Positions 42,205-49,968 of a stretch of DNA of 64,000 nt are shown here, one piece after another. A model generated the notes under the pieces. That model saw only the letters and a list, made by a program, of their open reading frames with translations. It was not told the DNA's origin and ran no database searches. The DNA is from Hallerella sp964397425 (GTDB lineage: Bacteria > Fibrobacterota > Fibrobacteria > Fibrobacterales > Fibrobacteraceae). The stretch covers positions 186,001-250,000 of the forward strand of contig CAYNID010000001.1 of NCBI GenBank assembly GCA_964397425.1. Direction: 5' to 3'. Positions within the stretch are counted from its first letter, which is position 1, and the number at the start of each line of letters is the position of its first letter. Made by a program: the position numbers and the translations under genes.

Positions 42205-42949
42205 AAAATTTTTTGAAAATTTTTTGGCAAGTTCCGCGGAATCCCAAAATCCGAAGGTTCGTCCAAAGGGAGAGCGCATAAGCCAATAGGGAGGATGCGG
42301 GCCGTGGAAAATGTCTGTAAATCCATTGGCGGCGTAGAATGGATTTTTGTAGTAGTTTCGGTCGCCACGAACTTGAAAAGTGATGAATGCAAAAAGTTGA
42401 ATCTGTCGTGCGAATGGAACCGTCCGTAAAGCTTTTGGGCGAAAAAATGCTTTCGTCAAAAATTTCGAGATTCCAGTTTCGAAAGGATTCCCGGAGAATG
42501 TGGGGAATGACGAGAAAATCCACCTGGTGCTCGTTATAATCGAAAGGATGGCTTTGATAGAAATGGAGCGCATCTCGGATGGCAGGAAACCCGGCTTTGG
42601 CTCCGAATACGGCAGCTTCAATCCGATCAGATCCGTTTTCATAACCAAAAAAGTAATCCCGTTCCAGAAGAGGGTCAAAATTTTTCAGAACTTCAACATC
42701 GGAATCCAAATAAATTCCACCCTCTGTATAAATTGCGTACAAACGAACGGCGTCGGCTGCGAAAGCCCACCGCTTTTCTTCCAAAGCTTTGTCAATCCAC
42801 GGAATATGGGCGGCTTTGGCGCGTTTGGAATCCCAGAGAATAAGTTCGTATCGGGGAAGAAAACGCTTCCAGCTGTCAATGCATGTTTTGACTGTTTCGG
42901 GATAAGGCTCTTCTGAAAACCAGCAAAAGTGAATTTTCCGGGGAATCAT
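42203..42949 (-). CDS. Glycosyltransferase with DXD sugar-binding motif (GT32-like)
   Basis: This 248-residue protein begins 'MIPRKIHFCWFSEEPYPETVKTCIDSWKRFLPRYELILWD'. It has 'WAFAADAVRLYAIYTEGGIYLDSDVEVLKNFD', the signature of the Gly_transf_sug/GT32 group with its DxD (LDSDV). The ATG at 42949 is supported by GGAGG six bases upstream and by ATGA overlap with the preceding gene. It is the last gene of a three-gene minus-strand run (44365-42203). Confidence 0.85.
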   Translation of the reverse strand: MIPRKIHFCWFSEEPYPETVKTCIDSWKRFLPRYELILWDSKRAKAAHIPWIDKALEEKRWAFAADAVRLYAIYTEGGIYLDSDVEVLKNFDPLLERDYFFGYENGSDRIEAAVFGAKAGFPAIRDALHFYQSHPFDYNEHQVDFLVIPHILRESFRNWNLEIFDESIFSPKSFTDGSIRTTDSTFCIHHFSSSWRPKLLQKSILRRQWIYRHFPRPASSLLAYALSLWTNLRILGFRGTCQKIFKKF

Positions 42950-43899
42950 CCAAACCTCCGCAGCAAATGGGGGAGAACGCGTTTTCCGCACAGGGATAAC
43001 AGGGCGGCCACCTTGTTCCGCATTCGATTTTTCGGGCTGAAAAGCGCCTGAATGCGCCATTCCCGAATCCATTTGAAGGCGCGTTCTCGGACAGCGGTAA
43101 ATTCGGGCTTTTCTGGAGTACGCATGAGAATGCTGAAACTGGCGCTGAAAAGCAAACTTTCCGCCGCTTTGCGCACAGCGGGGGAAAAGGATTTGAAATA
43201 AGCGTAGTTCTTTTCTGCGATGTCGAGCAATTCTGTTTTTTTCAAATCATAATCAGAACGGAGAATGCTGCCGGAACGGGTTCTGTAACCGTAAAGGGGA
43301 GCGGGGTAAACGCCGACGGCTTCTGTTTTCGCGAAAAGCCTGGGAATGGTCGCCATGTCTTCAAAAAAAATGCCACAGGGAAACGCAATGTCTTCCCAAA
43401 GGGATTTGTGGTAAAGTTTGTTCCAGGCGGAAAAATCGGGAATTTCCTTTTGATAAAAAGCCCGGACGAGCGCGTCTTCGCTAGAAATTTTGAAAGGCTT
43501 CGCATTTTTCGCAAACGATTTTGGCGGCAGATCTTGAAATGTTTGCTTTCCTGAAACGGCTATGGGAACGCAAAAATGTTCTGCGGTCAAATGCAGGGAT
43601 TTCAAAAAAGTAGGTGAAATGACATCATCGCTGTCGACAAACGTTATCCAATTGCCTGTTGAAACTTTTAAACCGAAGTTCCGGGCGGCGGAAAGTCCGG
43701 CATTCTCTTGAGAAAAAACGGTGAATCGGGAATCTTGTCTTGCGAAATTCTGTAAAACGGTTAAACTTTGATCTGTGCTGCCATCGTTGATGAGAATGAC
43801 TTCGAAATCGCGAAAATCTTGCCGTTGAATGCTTTCAAGACAAGATACGAGATAAGGTTCCGTGTTGAATACCGGAACAATGACGCTAATTTCCGGCAT
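42946..43899 (-). CDS. GT2-family glycosyltransferase
   Basis: This 317-residue enzyme starts 'MPEISVIVPVFNTEPYLVSCLESI', with 'EVILINDGSTDQS' and 'GLSAARNFGLKVSTGNWITFVDSDDVISP' (DSDD metal site), a textbook GT2 N-terminal half. The ATG at 43899 lies 14 bases inside the end of the upstream gene. A TTG start at 43941 would add 14 residues, so the start is not certain. The acceptor is unknown. Confidence 0.82.
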   Translation of the reverse strand: MPEISVIVPVFNTEPYLVSCLESIQRQDFRDFEVILINDGSTDQSLTVLQNFARQDSRFTVFSQENAGLSAARNFGLKVSTGNWITFVDSDDVISPTFLKSLHLTAEHFCVPIAVSGKQTFQDLPPKSFAKNAKPFKISSEDALVRAFYQKEIPDFSAWNKLYHKSLWEDIAFPCGIFFEDMATIPRLFAKTEAVGVYPAPLYGYRTRSGSILRSDYDLKKTELLDIAEKNYAYFKSFSPAVRKAAESLLFSASFSILMRTPEKPEFTAVRERAFKWIREWRIQALFSPKNRMRNKVAALLSLCGKRVLPHLLRRFG

Positions 43900-44365
43900 G
43901 GGAGTTTGGGGACGAAATATTTCCCCAGGCCATTTGGACAAAGGCTCCGGCCCGCACTAAATTCGCCTGGGCTTCTTCGTAATCTTTTAAAATTTTGTTG
44001 AAAGCGAAAACATCGCGTTTTTGAGTTTTTTCTAGAATGCCTTGTTTGAATTCCGCGACTTTTGCCAGTTTGTCGCAGGACTCGGCCAGCGCGTCGACAT
44101 AAGCGGGGATGGCTTCGAGAAACGTTTTTTCATCGTCAATTGCCGTTGCTTGGTTTTCGCGGATAAATTTTTTTTGAAGAAGGGCGTTTTGCCTGACTTC
44201 TCCCATGAACCGAACGATACGGACAAAGTCCACTTGCGGAAAGATAAGGCTAAATGGCGGAATTTTTTTCCAACTGAATTTGAACATGGACTCGTGAGCC
44301 GCATTTTTCGCTTTGATCAGTTCTTTCAGGTTTTCGAAAACCGCTTCGGAAAGCCTTTTTTGCAT
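43886..44365 (-). CDS. Unrecognised small helical protein
   Basis: This 159-residue protein has no signal peptide or membrane helix. It is mostly helical ('VFENLKELIKAKNAAHESMFKF', 'AYVDALAESCDKLAKVAEFKQGILEKTQK', 'LKDYEEAQANLVRAGAFVQ'). I recognise no family. An AAAAGG site lies upstream of the ATG, and a TATATT is found about 25 bases further up. It is first in a run with two glycosyltransferases, which it overlaps, so a role linked to the glycan is possible but unproven. Confidence 0.55.
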   Translation of the reverse strand: MQKRLSEAVFENLKELIKAKNAAHESMFKFSWKKIPPFSLIFPQVDFVRIVRFMGEVRQNALLQKKFIRENQATAIDDEKTFLEAIPAYVDALAESCDKLAKVAEFKQGILEKTQKRDVFAFNKILKDYEEAQANLVRAGAFVQMAWGNISSPNSHAGN

Positions 44366-44409
44366 TTTTTTACCTTTTCTGTTTGTGGAAAATATACATT
44401 TATAGCCAC

Positions 44410-44442
44410 GACAATTTTTAAAAATTCATTTTAAAAGTTGTC
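44410..44442 (+). promoter_or_regulatory. Long hairpin in the leader of the paralogous pair
   Basis: GACAATTTTTAAAA (44410-44423) pairs with TTTTAAAAGTTGTC (44429-44442) over 14 positions with one G-U pair and a 5-base loop. It lies about 13 bases before a GAGGAG site and 30 bases before the ATG. It could be a 5' mRNA hairpin or a protein site. Confidence 0.45.
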
Positions 44443-44472
44443 CTTGTTTTTTCTCGAGGAGAATCATAGACA

Positions 44473-44940
44473 ATGAACCCCAAAAAGATGAAGTTGATTC
44501 TGGCGGTCTCTGTTTTATTGAACGCGATGCTTGTGGTCATCATGCTCGTTTGCAAGGATGGTTACAATGCCCAGGCGCAAGAGTCCTATAAAACGGCGAC
44601 AACCGTGTACACGAAATCTGTGAAAAGTGTCTTGAATGCGCAAAATGCGTTCATTCAGGGGAGCAATGCCGTTTGGCAAATCGCTTTTGAAACATCGGCG
44701 AAAAATCTTTCCCGAAAAGATTTCGATGCCCGTGTCGCGGCTTTGGATTCGGCTAAAATTTTGAATCCGCAAGAGGATGGCAACGTGACGACGCTTTCCT
44801 GTGGAGACGGCTGCAGCGTTCCTTTCACTTTTAAAAACGGCAAATTCGTTTCTGTTGACACCAAGGCGCTTTCGTCGGTGTCCGCTTCGGAAAAATTCCA
44901 GGTTGCCGCACCCGCTCCATTTGAATTCAATGCAAAATAA
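44473..44940 (+). CDS. Membrane-anchored periplasmic protein, paralogue A
   Basis: This 155-residue product has an N-terminal membrane helix (about 7-27, 'LILAVSVLLNAMLVVIMLV'). A periplasmic helical segment follows ('YNAQAQESYKTATTVYTKSV', 'LNAQNAFIQGSNAVWQIAFETSAKN') and then a small domain with Cys-x3-Cys (SCGDGC). No known family is recognised. It is clearly a paralogue of the next gene, nine bases away. A GAGGAG site precedes the ATG. Together with the 5' hairpin and a terminator after the second gene this is a compact two-gene unit. Confidence 0.65.
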   Translation: MNPKKMKLILAVSVLLNAMLVVIMLVCKDGYNAQAQESYKTATTVYTKSVKSVLNAQNAFIQGSNAVWQIAFETSAKNLSRKDFDARVAALDSAKILNPQEDGNVTTLSCGDGCSVPFTFKNGKFVSVDTKALSSVSASEKFQVAAPAPFEFNAK

Positions 44941-44949
44941 GGAGGAACG

Positions 44950-45432
44950 ATGAAGATTAAACATTGCATGATAGCTTCCCTCGCTTTGAATGTCGCTTTG
45001 ACTGGACTTGTGCTGATGCAAAAGGGCAATTATGCCTCTCAAGCGGAAGAAGCTTACCGTAAAACGACGGACAAGTATTATTCCGATGGGAAAAATGCGG
45101 TTCAAGGGCAAAATGCAGTCATTGAAAACAATGCAATTCTCTGGAATCTGGCTGTAACCGCAAATCAACAGGCAAAAAATTCCAAGGATTTTGCAACGAT
45201 TGAAAAGAACATTTCCCAAGGCACTTCGATTTCGGCAAAAGTTTCCGGCACTCCCGATGGAAAGGGAAAACTCCGCACGGTTTCGTGGAACAGTGATTAT
45301 TACATTGTCGCAAGCTTTGACTCGGATAATCGCTTGACGGGAATCGATGTGAACGCACTGTTGGGCAAAGGCCCGACTCTTGCCGAAGAACCCCTAGAAG
45401 AAGACGCTTCGGAAGAATTTTCTGAAGAATGA
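44950..45432 (+). CDS. Membrane-anchored periplasmic protein, paralogue B
   Basis: This 160-residue product has an N-terminal membrane helix (about 5-23). The segment 'YASQAEEAYRKTTDKYYSDGKNAVQGQNAVIENNAILWNLAVTANQQAKN' aligns along its length with the equivalent part of paralogue A; the two share the Q-A-x-E-x-Y and the spaced QNA..NA. It ends in an acidic tail (EEPLEEDASEEFSEE) that A lacks. An AAGGAGG site, near-perfect, lies five bases before the ATG. Function is unknown. Confidence 0.65.
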   Translation: MKIKHCMIASLALNVALTGLVLMQKGNYASQAEEAYRKTTDKYYSDGKNAVQGQNAVIENNAILWNLAVTANQQAKNSKDFATIEKNISQGTSISAKVSGTPDGKGKLRTVSWNSDYYIVASFDSDNRLTGIDVNALLGKGPTLAEEPLEEDASEEFSEE

Positions 45433-45451
45433 TTTTTTGCGTTGAATAAGG

Positions 45452-45480
45452 ACGGACGGCGAACTAGCTGTCCGTTTTTG
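45452..45480 (+). terminator. Intrinsic terminator after the paralogous pair
   Basis: ACGGACGGC (45452-45460) pairs with GCTGTCCGT (45467-45475), 9 bp with one G-U and a 6-base loop, followed by TTTTTG and more T. It lies 19 bases after the stop codon. Confidence 0.8.
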
Positions 45481-45493
45481 TTTTAAAGAATGT

Positions 45494-46609
45494 TCAATCT
45501 TTCTGGTAAACGCGCAGTCCGAAGATGGAGAGCATGCCCATCAGATGGTCGACAATGTCGGAGGCGAAAGTCTCGTAACGCGCCCAGTCCGTGATTTTGG
45601 AAAACAGATAAACTTCAAGGGGAATGCCTTGCCCATTGGAGGGGAGTTCCCTGGCGAAAAGGGTCATTTGGGAATCGGCGTTGTCTAAGGAGCTGAGGTA
45701 TTTCGACGCGTAACGGCGGAAGGCTTGGATGTTGACCGGCCTTTTAGAATCAAAAAGATCCTTTTCGCTGCAGATTTTCTTGACTTCGGGATCGTTCAAA
45801 ATGGCGGTTTGCTTGTCTTTGGAAAGATGTCCAAGGGTTCTTCCATCAATGAGAATCGTCCGCTGTATCCGCCGCCTTCCGGAATCCCGCATCAAACGCC
45901 AGTTTTTATAGGTTGTTGAAACTAGGGCGTATGTGGGGAATACGCTGTTGGTGTTGTCCCAGTTGCGGACGCGGATATGGGTAAGGGAAACGGCTTCGAC
46001 GCTGCCGTTGATGCCTTCTTTGGGAATTTCAATCCAGTCTCCGGTGCGGACTAAATCCAAGGCGGCGATTTGAATTCCGGCGACAAATCCTAAGATGGAA
46101 TCTTTAAAAACCAACATGAATACAGCGGCAAGGGCGCCTAATCCAGAAAGTAAAATGATGGGGCTTTTGCCGACAAGTTGGGAAACGATAAGGATGGCGC
46201 TGATAAGGAATCCCACGAGGAGAGCCGCTTGGCGAACGCCTTGAATGGGAATCCCCTGTTTTTTGGAATTGAGGAGGATGGTGTCGGCGACAGCGCGGAG
46301 GATGGCGTCGTAAACGAAATAGCTGATGATGACAAGGTAAATGTTGTTGAAAATCATCAACAGTTGAAGAAGTTCGGGCGAGTGCGAAAGTGCGTGGGGC
46401 AAACCGGTGTAAAGGATAATCGCCGGAACGACATGGGTGAAACGTTCCACTGCTTTGTGGGCGACAAGCATGTCGTCGAATTTTCCCTTTGTCTTTTTTG
46501 CAATCCGTTTGAAAATCGGAAGAAACAGGTAGCGGGTGATGCACAGGGCAGCCGTGGCTACAAGAAAAAGAAGAAACAGGTAACGGTATTTTTCCAACAG
46601 TTCAAGCAT
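45494..46609 (-). CDS. Mechanosensitive ion channel (MscS family, YbdG-like)
   Basis: This 371-residue membrane protein has about five helices. The MscS core includes the pore helix 'LLSGLGALAAVFMLVFKDSILGFVAGIQIA' and the beta domain 'VRTGDWIEIPKEGINGSVEAVSLTHIRVRNWDN'. The soluble C-terminal domain follows. The length and the tail 'RLMRDSGRRRIQRTILIDG' fit the YbdG/miniconductance (MscM) branch, which releases solutes on osmotic downshift. It is a single gene; a TACTTT box lies six bases before the ATG on the minus strand. Confidence 0.88.
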   Translation of the reverse strand: MLELLEKYRYLFLLFLVATAALCITRYLFLPIFKRIAKKTKGKFDDMLVAHKAVERFTHVVPAIILYTGLPHALSHSPELLQLLMIFNNIYLVIISYFVYDAILRAVADTILLNSKKQGIPIQGVRQAALLVGFLISAILIVSQLVGKSPIILLSGLGALAAVFMLVFKDSILGFVAGIQIAALDLVRTGDWIEIPKEGINGSVEAVSLTHIRVRNWDNTNSVFPTYALVSTTYKNWRLMRDSGRRRIQRTILIDGRTLGHLSKDKQTAILNDPEVKKICSEKDLFDSKRPVNIQAFRRYASKYLSSLDNADSQMTLFARELPSNGQGIPLEVYLFSKITDWARYETFASDIVDHLMGMLSIFGLRVYQKD

Positions 46610-46702
46610 GATTTCAAAGTAAAAAAATAAAAGAGGCGCTGTTTTGCCGTTCGTTCGGAATGGGCTTTTGAGGTCGCAAACAAAAAACGGTCAGAGAATT
46701 TC

Positions 46703-46708
46703 TATCTT
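46703..46708 (+). promoter_or_regulatory. TATCTT -10 box for lepB
   Basis: TATCTT lies ten bases before the ATG at 46719. Confidence 0.4.
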
Positions 46709-46718
46709 GCCTCCATAT

Positions 46719-48152
46719 ATGGATTTCAAGAATATTCCTTTTTTTAACCGCGTTAAAAATTCGTGGCACAGGCTTTGTTCAAAAGTTCCACTTCCGAAGT
46801 GGTTCAAAATGCTGCTGAAAGAAATCGTGATTCCCATTTTTTGCGCCTTGATAGTCATTCAATATGTGATTCAGGCTTTTCAGATTCCGAGTGGATCGAT
46901 GGAAGACACGTTGAAAACGGGCGATTTTATTCTGGGGTTAAAATTCACCTACGGCTCACCGGTTCCGTTTTCCCGCTCCAAGTTCCCAGGCCTTACAGAA
47001 CCGAAATCCGGGGACGTTGTCATTTTCCGCTATCCGGGTGATCCCGCTTATCCGGATTACGATTACGAACGTTACACGCATCTGGCGGATGCGTTGATGT
47101 TTGGGAATTTTTATTGGGACAAAAATCCTCTGGAAGGGAATCCGCATCTTGTCCATTATGCGGATGGCCCCAAAGATTACATCAAAAGGTGCGTCGCCGT
47201 TTCTGGCGATACGGTAGAAGTGCGAAAGGGAATTCTGTACAAAAACGGAAAAGAATTGCGCGAAATTCCCGGAAAAGGAAAATACTCTGCTTATTCCCGG
47301 ACGGCGATTGCGCGCGATTCCTTAAATGCTGTGCGGATTCCTGCTCCGGGGGACGTCATAGATCTTTCGAAATGGAATCTTTCGATGCTTTGGTGGATTC
47401 GTTCCCTGATGGTTCAGGAAACTCCAGAAGACAAAGTGGAACTGGAATTGAAACTGTTCAAGGACTCCGTTGAAGTTCCCCATTACACATTCCAAGGGTT
47501 CCGGGTTCCGGCGGAAAACGACCGCGGCGACTTGTTGCAAGAACTTTTTTCACATGACAAGATGACCGTATACCGCGGCGAAGATACGTTGGACTTCGAT
47601 TTCCGAATGCAAAGCCTTTTGGTCAGTCGCCCTGGCGAAAAATTCGTTGCGCTTCCGACGTTTGAAAATTCGCGGATTTATCCGAAAGATGTGGTGTGCG
47701 GATTTGTCGATTTTTCCTTCTTTGCCGAAAAGGCGCGGACTGGATTCATTCCCCGTTTGAATCCGGACAGCGTTTATTCGGGGTGGATGCGGCCCGTCAG
47801 CTACACTTATTTCGAAGGCGCGCAGCTGGAAGATTTGGAACGTTATGTGGCGGAAGATTCTTCTTTGTCGCTCAAGGCGCGCTTGCTTGTGAACGGCGAA
47901 CCGGTTTCCCATTATACGGTCAAGTATCCGGTGTATTTTATGATGGGCGACAATCGGGACCAGTCGGCAGACAGCCGTTATTGGGGATTCGTTTCCAAAA
48001 GGAATGTGAAGGCGAAGGCTTTCGTCGTCTACTTCTCGTTTGAAAACGCCGATGGTGAATTTTCGTTTGGAAATCCCTTGTCGTGGGCAAAAATTCCGTT
48101 TAAAATCCGCTGGTCGCGTATTGGCAAAATCATTCACATGATTGGAGAATGA
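46719..48152 (+). CDS. lepB: Signal peptidase I with large insertion
   Basis: LepB removes signal peptides from exported proteins. One membrane helix (~35-55) precedes the catalytic Ser60 in 'FQIPSGSMEDTL'. The general-base Lys156 lies in 'DYIKRCVAVSGDTVEV'. The last conserved box is 'MMGDNRDQSADSRYWGFV'. At 477 residues the protein is much longer than E. coli LepB (324): about 220 extra residues sit between the Lys motif and the final box, and box B is also extended. The ATG at 46719 is chosen for the upstream box. The lipoprotein gene overlaps its stop. Confidence 0.9.
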   Translation: MDFKNIPFFNRVKNSWHRLCSKVPLPKWFKMLLKEIVIPIFCALIVIQYVIQAFQIPSGSMEDTLKTGDFILGLKFTYGSPVPFSRSKFPGLTEPKSGDVVIFRYPGDPAYPDYDYERYTHLADALMFGNFYWDKNPLEGNPHLVHYADGPKDYIKRCVAVSGDTVEVRKGILYKNGKELREIPGKGKYSAYSRTAIARDSLNAVRIPAPGDVIDLSKWNLSMLWWIRSLMVQETPEDKVELELKLFKDSVEVPHYTFQGFRVPAENDRGDLLQELFSHDKMTVYRGEDTLDFDFRMQSLLVSRPGEKFVALPTFENSRIYPKDVVCGFVDFSFFAEKARTGFIPRLNPDSVYSGWMRPVSYTYFEGAQLEDLERYVAEDSSLSLKARLLVNGEPVSHYTVKYPVYFMMGDNRDQSADSRYWGFVSKRNVKAKAFVVYFSFENADGEFSFGNPLSWAKIPFKIRWSRIGKIIHMIGE

Positions 48153-49957
48153 CCATTCCAATGCGACGTTTTGTTTTGGCGATTTCCGTTTTGGCCGCAT
48201 TCCTTTCGGATTGCGCCACGTCGGTTGCGCCCGGTGGCGGTCCAGAAGACAAATATCCTCCGCGGGTTGCCGGCGTTTTTCCTGCGCCAAAGTCGGTGAA
48301 TACGCCGTTAGAGTTGAACGTCCATTTGCAATTTGACGAATGGATTGCGTCTAGCGTGCCACGCAGTGCGGTGATTATTTCGCCGCCGCTAGAAAAGAAG
48401 CTCAAATTCGAAGTGGATGGGGATGAACTGTTCATCACTTCAAAGGCGCGTCTGGATTCGAATACGACATATACGCTGACGATAGCGAGCGGACTCAAGG
48501 ATTTGCGCGGAAACGCTGTCGCCGAACCGTTCCGGCTGACTTTTTCAACGGGGAGTGTCATTGATTCCCTTGAAGTTTCGGGACGGGCAATGGTGACCGC
48601 CTCCATGATTAAAAAGAAGCAATATCCGACGGTGGGACTGTTTCTTTTGGGCGCAAAGGAGCGCGCGTCGCATCATTACCTAGAAAAATACAGGGATTCG
48701 ACCCTTACCGTCGAAACGGATTCTTTACCGCAACTGGTGAAAGAGCCACCGCTGTTTTCTACGCAAACAGATAGTTTGGGGCGATTCCGCCTGGAAGGTT
48801 TGAAGGCGGGCCGTTACCGGGTTGTCGCATTCCTCGACGTGAATGGAAACCAGAAAATAGAACCGTCTGCCGAATGGGCAGGCGTGGGAGAGTTTGATTT
48901 AGAACTTTTGCCCGGATTTGCGGATTCTCTCTGGATTCCCCTGGCCGATCAAGACACGACTCCCGTTTCACTGGAATCGGTTTTTCAAAAGGGAAAGTCC
49001 GCTTTGACGGCAAAGTTTTCCAAAAATCTGTATATCGACAGTCTCTTCCTTTCTCCGGGGAATTGCGCTTTGATTTCCGCAGATTCTTCCCGTATCGAGC
49101 CCGCGTTTGTTTACCGTTCTCCGCAGAGTGACGACATTGAATTTTACTTCAATTCTTTGGCAAATCGGGATTCTTCTTATACGTTCGCTTGCAAATGGGG
49201 ACGGGATTCTTTGGGAAGACATCTGGATCCCAGACTCGCGACGCTTTCTTTGGACTGGATAAAACAAACTGGGGACACTCTCCCGGCGAAACGCGTTTTA
49301 ACGCAGCCATCGACCGGAGCGAAGAATATCCTCCCGAAAGATTCCATCGAAATCGTTTACGACAAACCGGTAAAAGATTCTTTATTGGATTCGTTGCGAA
49401 ACATTTTGATTGTTGTACAAAATGGCGATACGCTTCCCGTTCGGGTATTTCGGAAAGATCCAATCCGGCTGACTGTCCTTATCGGAGAAAATTTTTTGAC
49501 CGATGCTAAAGTGGAACTTTTGGAACGTTATGCGGATTCAACTCTTTCTTCGCCAGACAGCGTGACTGGGAAACGCGATACCCTTGTGACGCAAAAGACG
49601 CGCGTTTGGACAAAGTTTGAAACGGTTCCCAAATTGCAGCTTTCCAGTCTTTCTGGAAAAATTCCGGGTGGCGGCGCGGATACGCGGGTCCGCATTCGCA
49701 AAGCGGATTCTGAACAATGGACAACGGTTCCCTGCTCTGCCGATGGAACTTTCCAAATGGATGATTTGACGGAAGGAAAATACCTGATGGAATATTTCCG
49801 CACAAAGGATTCCCAGAATTCTCCTGATGCGGGAAGTTTGTTTGACTTTCAATATGGAATGTCCTGGCGTTCTCTGGCAGATACGCTTGTCGTTGAACGC
49901 GGGGCGAATATTTTGGGCGCATTAGAAAAGCGCCTGCCGGTGCTCCCGGCGAAATAA
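48149..49957 (+). CDS. Ig-like (SbsA/Big_5-type) domain lipoprotein
   Basis: This 602-residue exported protein has a signal peptide ending in a non-canonical lipobox (LSDC). 'VAPGGGPEDKYPPRV' follows, the usual opening of Bacteroidetes-type Ig-like lipoproteins. The first domain carries 'FDEWI', 'YTLTIASGLKDLRGNAVAEPFRLTFSTG', a Big_5/SbsA Ig fold. Later segments look like carboxypeptidase-regulatory folds ('GRFRLEGLKAGRYRVVAFLDVNGN', 'DGTFQMDDLTEGKYLMEYF'). It probably sits at the outer membrane; function is unknown. A start at 48161 is an alternative. It overlaps lepB (ATGA). Confidence 0.75.
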   Translation: MTIPMRRFVLAISVLAAFLSDCATSVAPGGGPEDKYPPRVAGVFPAPKSVNTPLELNVHLQFDEWIASSVPRSAVIISPPLEKKLKFEVDGDELFITSKARLDSNTTYTLTIASGLKDLRGNAVAEPFRLTFSTGSVIDSLEVSGRAMVTASMIKKKQYPTVGLFLLGAKERASHHYLEKYRDSTLTVETDSLPQLVKEPPLFSTQTDSLGRFRLEGLKAGRYRVVAFLDVNGNQKIEPSAEWAGVGEFDLELLPGFADSLWIPLADQDTTPVSLESVFQKGKSALTAKFSKNLYIDSLFLSPGNCALISADSSRIEPAFVYRSPQSDDIEFYFNSLANRDSSYTFACKWGRDSLGRHLDPRLATLSLDWIKQTGDTLPAKRVLTQPSTGAKNILPKDSIEIVYDKPVKDSLLDSLRNILIVVQNGDTLPVRVFRKDPIRLTVLIGENFLTDAKVELLERYADSTLSSPDSVTGKRDTLVTQKTRVWTKFETVPKLQLSSLSGKIPGGGADTRVRIRKADSEQWTTVPCSADGTFQMDDLTEGKYLMEYFRTKDSQNSPDAGSLFDFQYGMSWRSLADTLVVERGANILGALEKRLPVLPAK

Positions 49958-49968
49958 AGGAAAATCCG

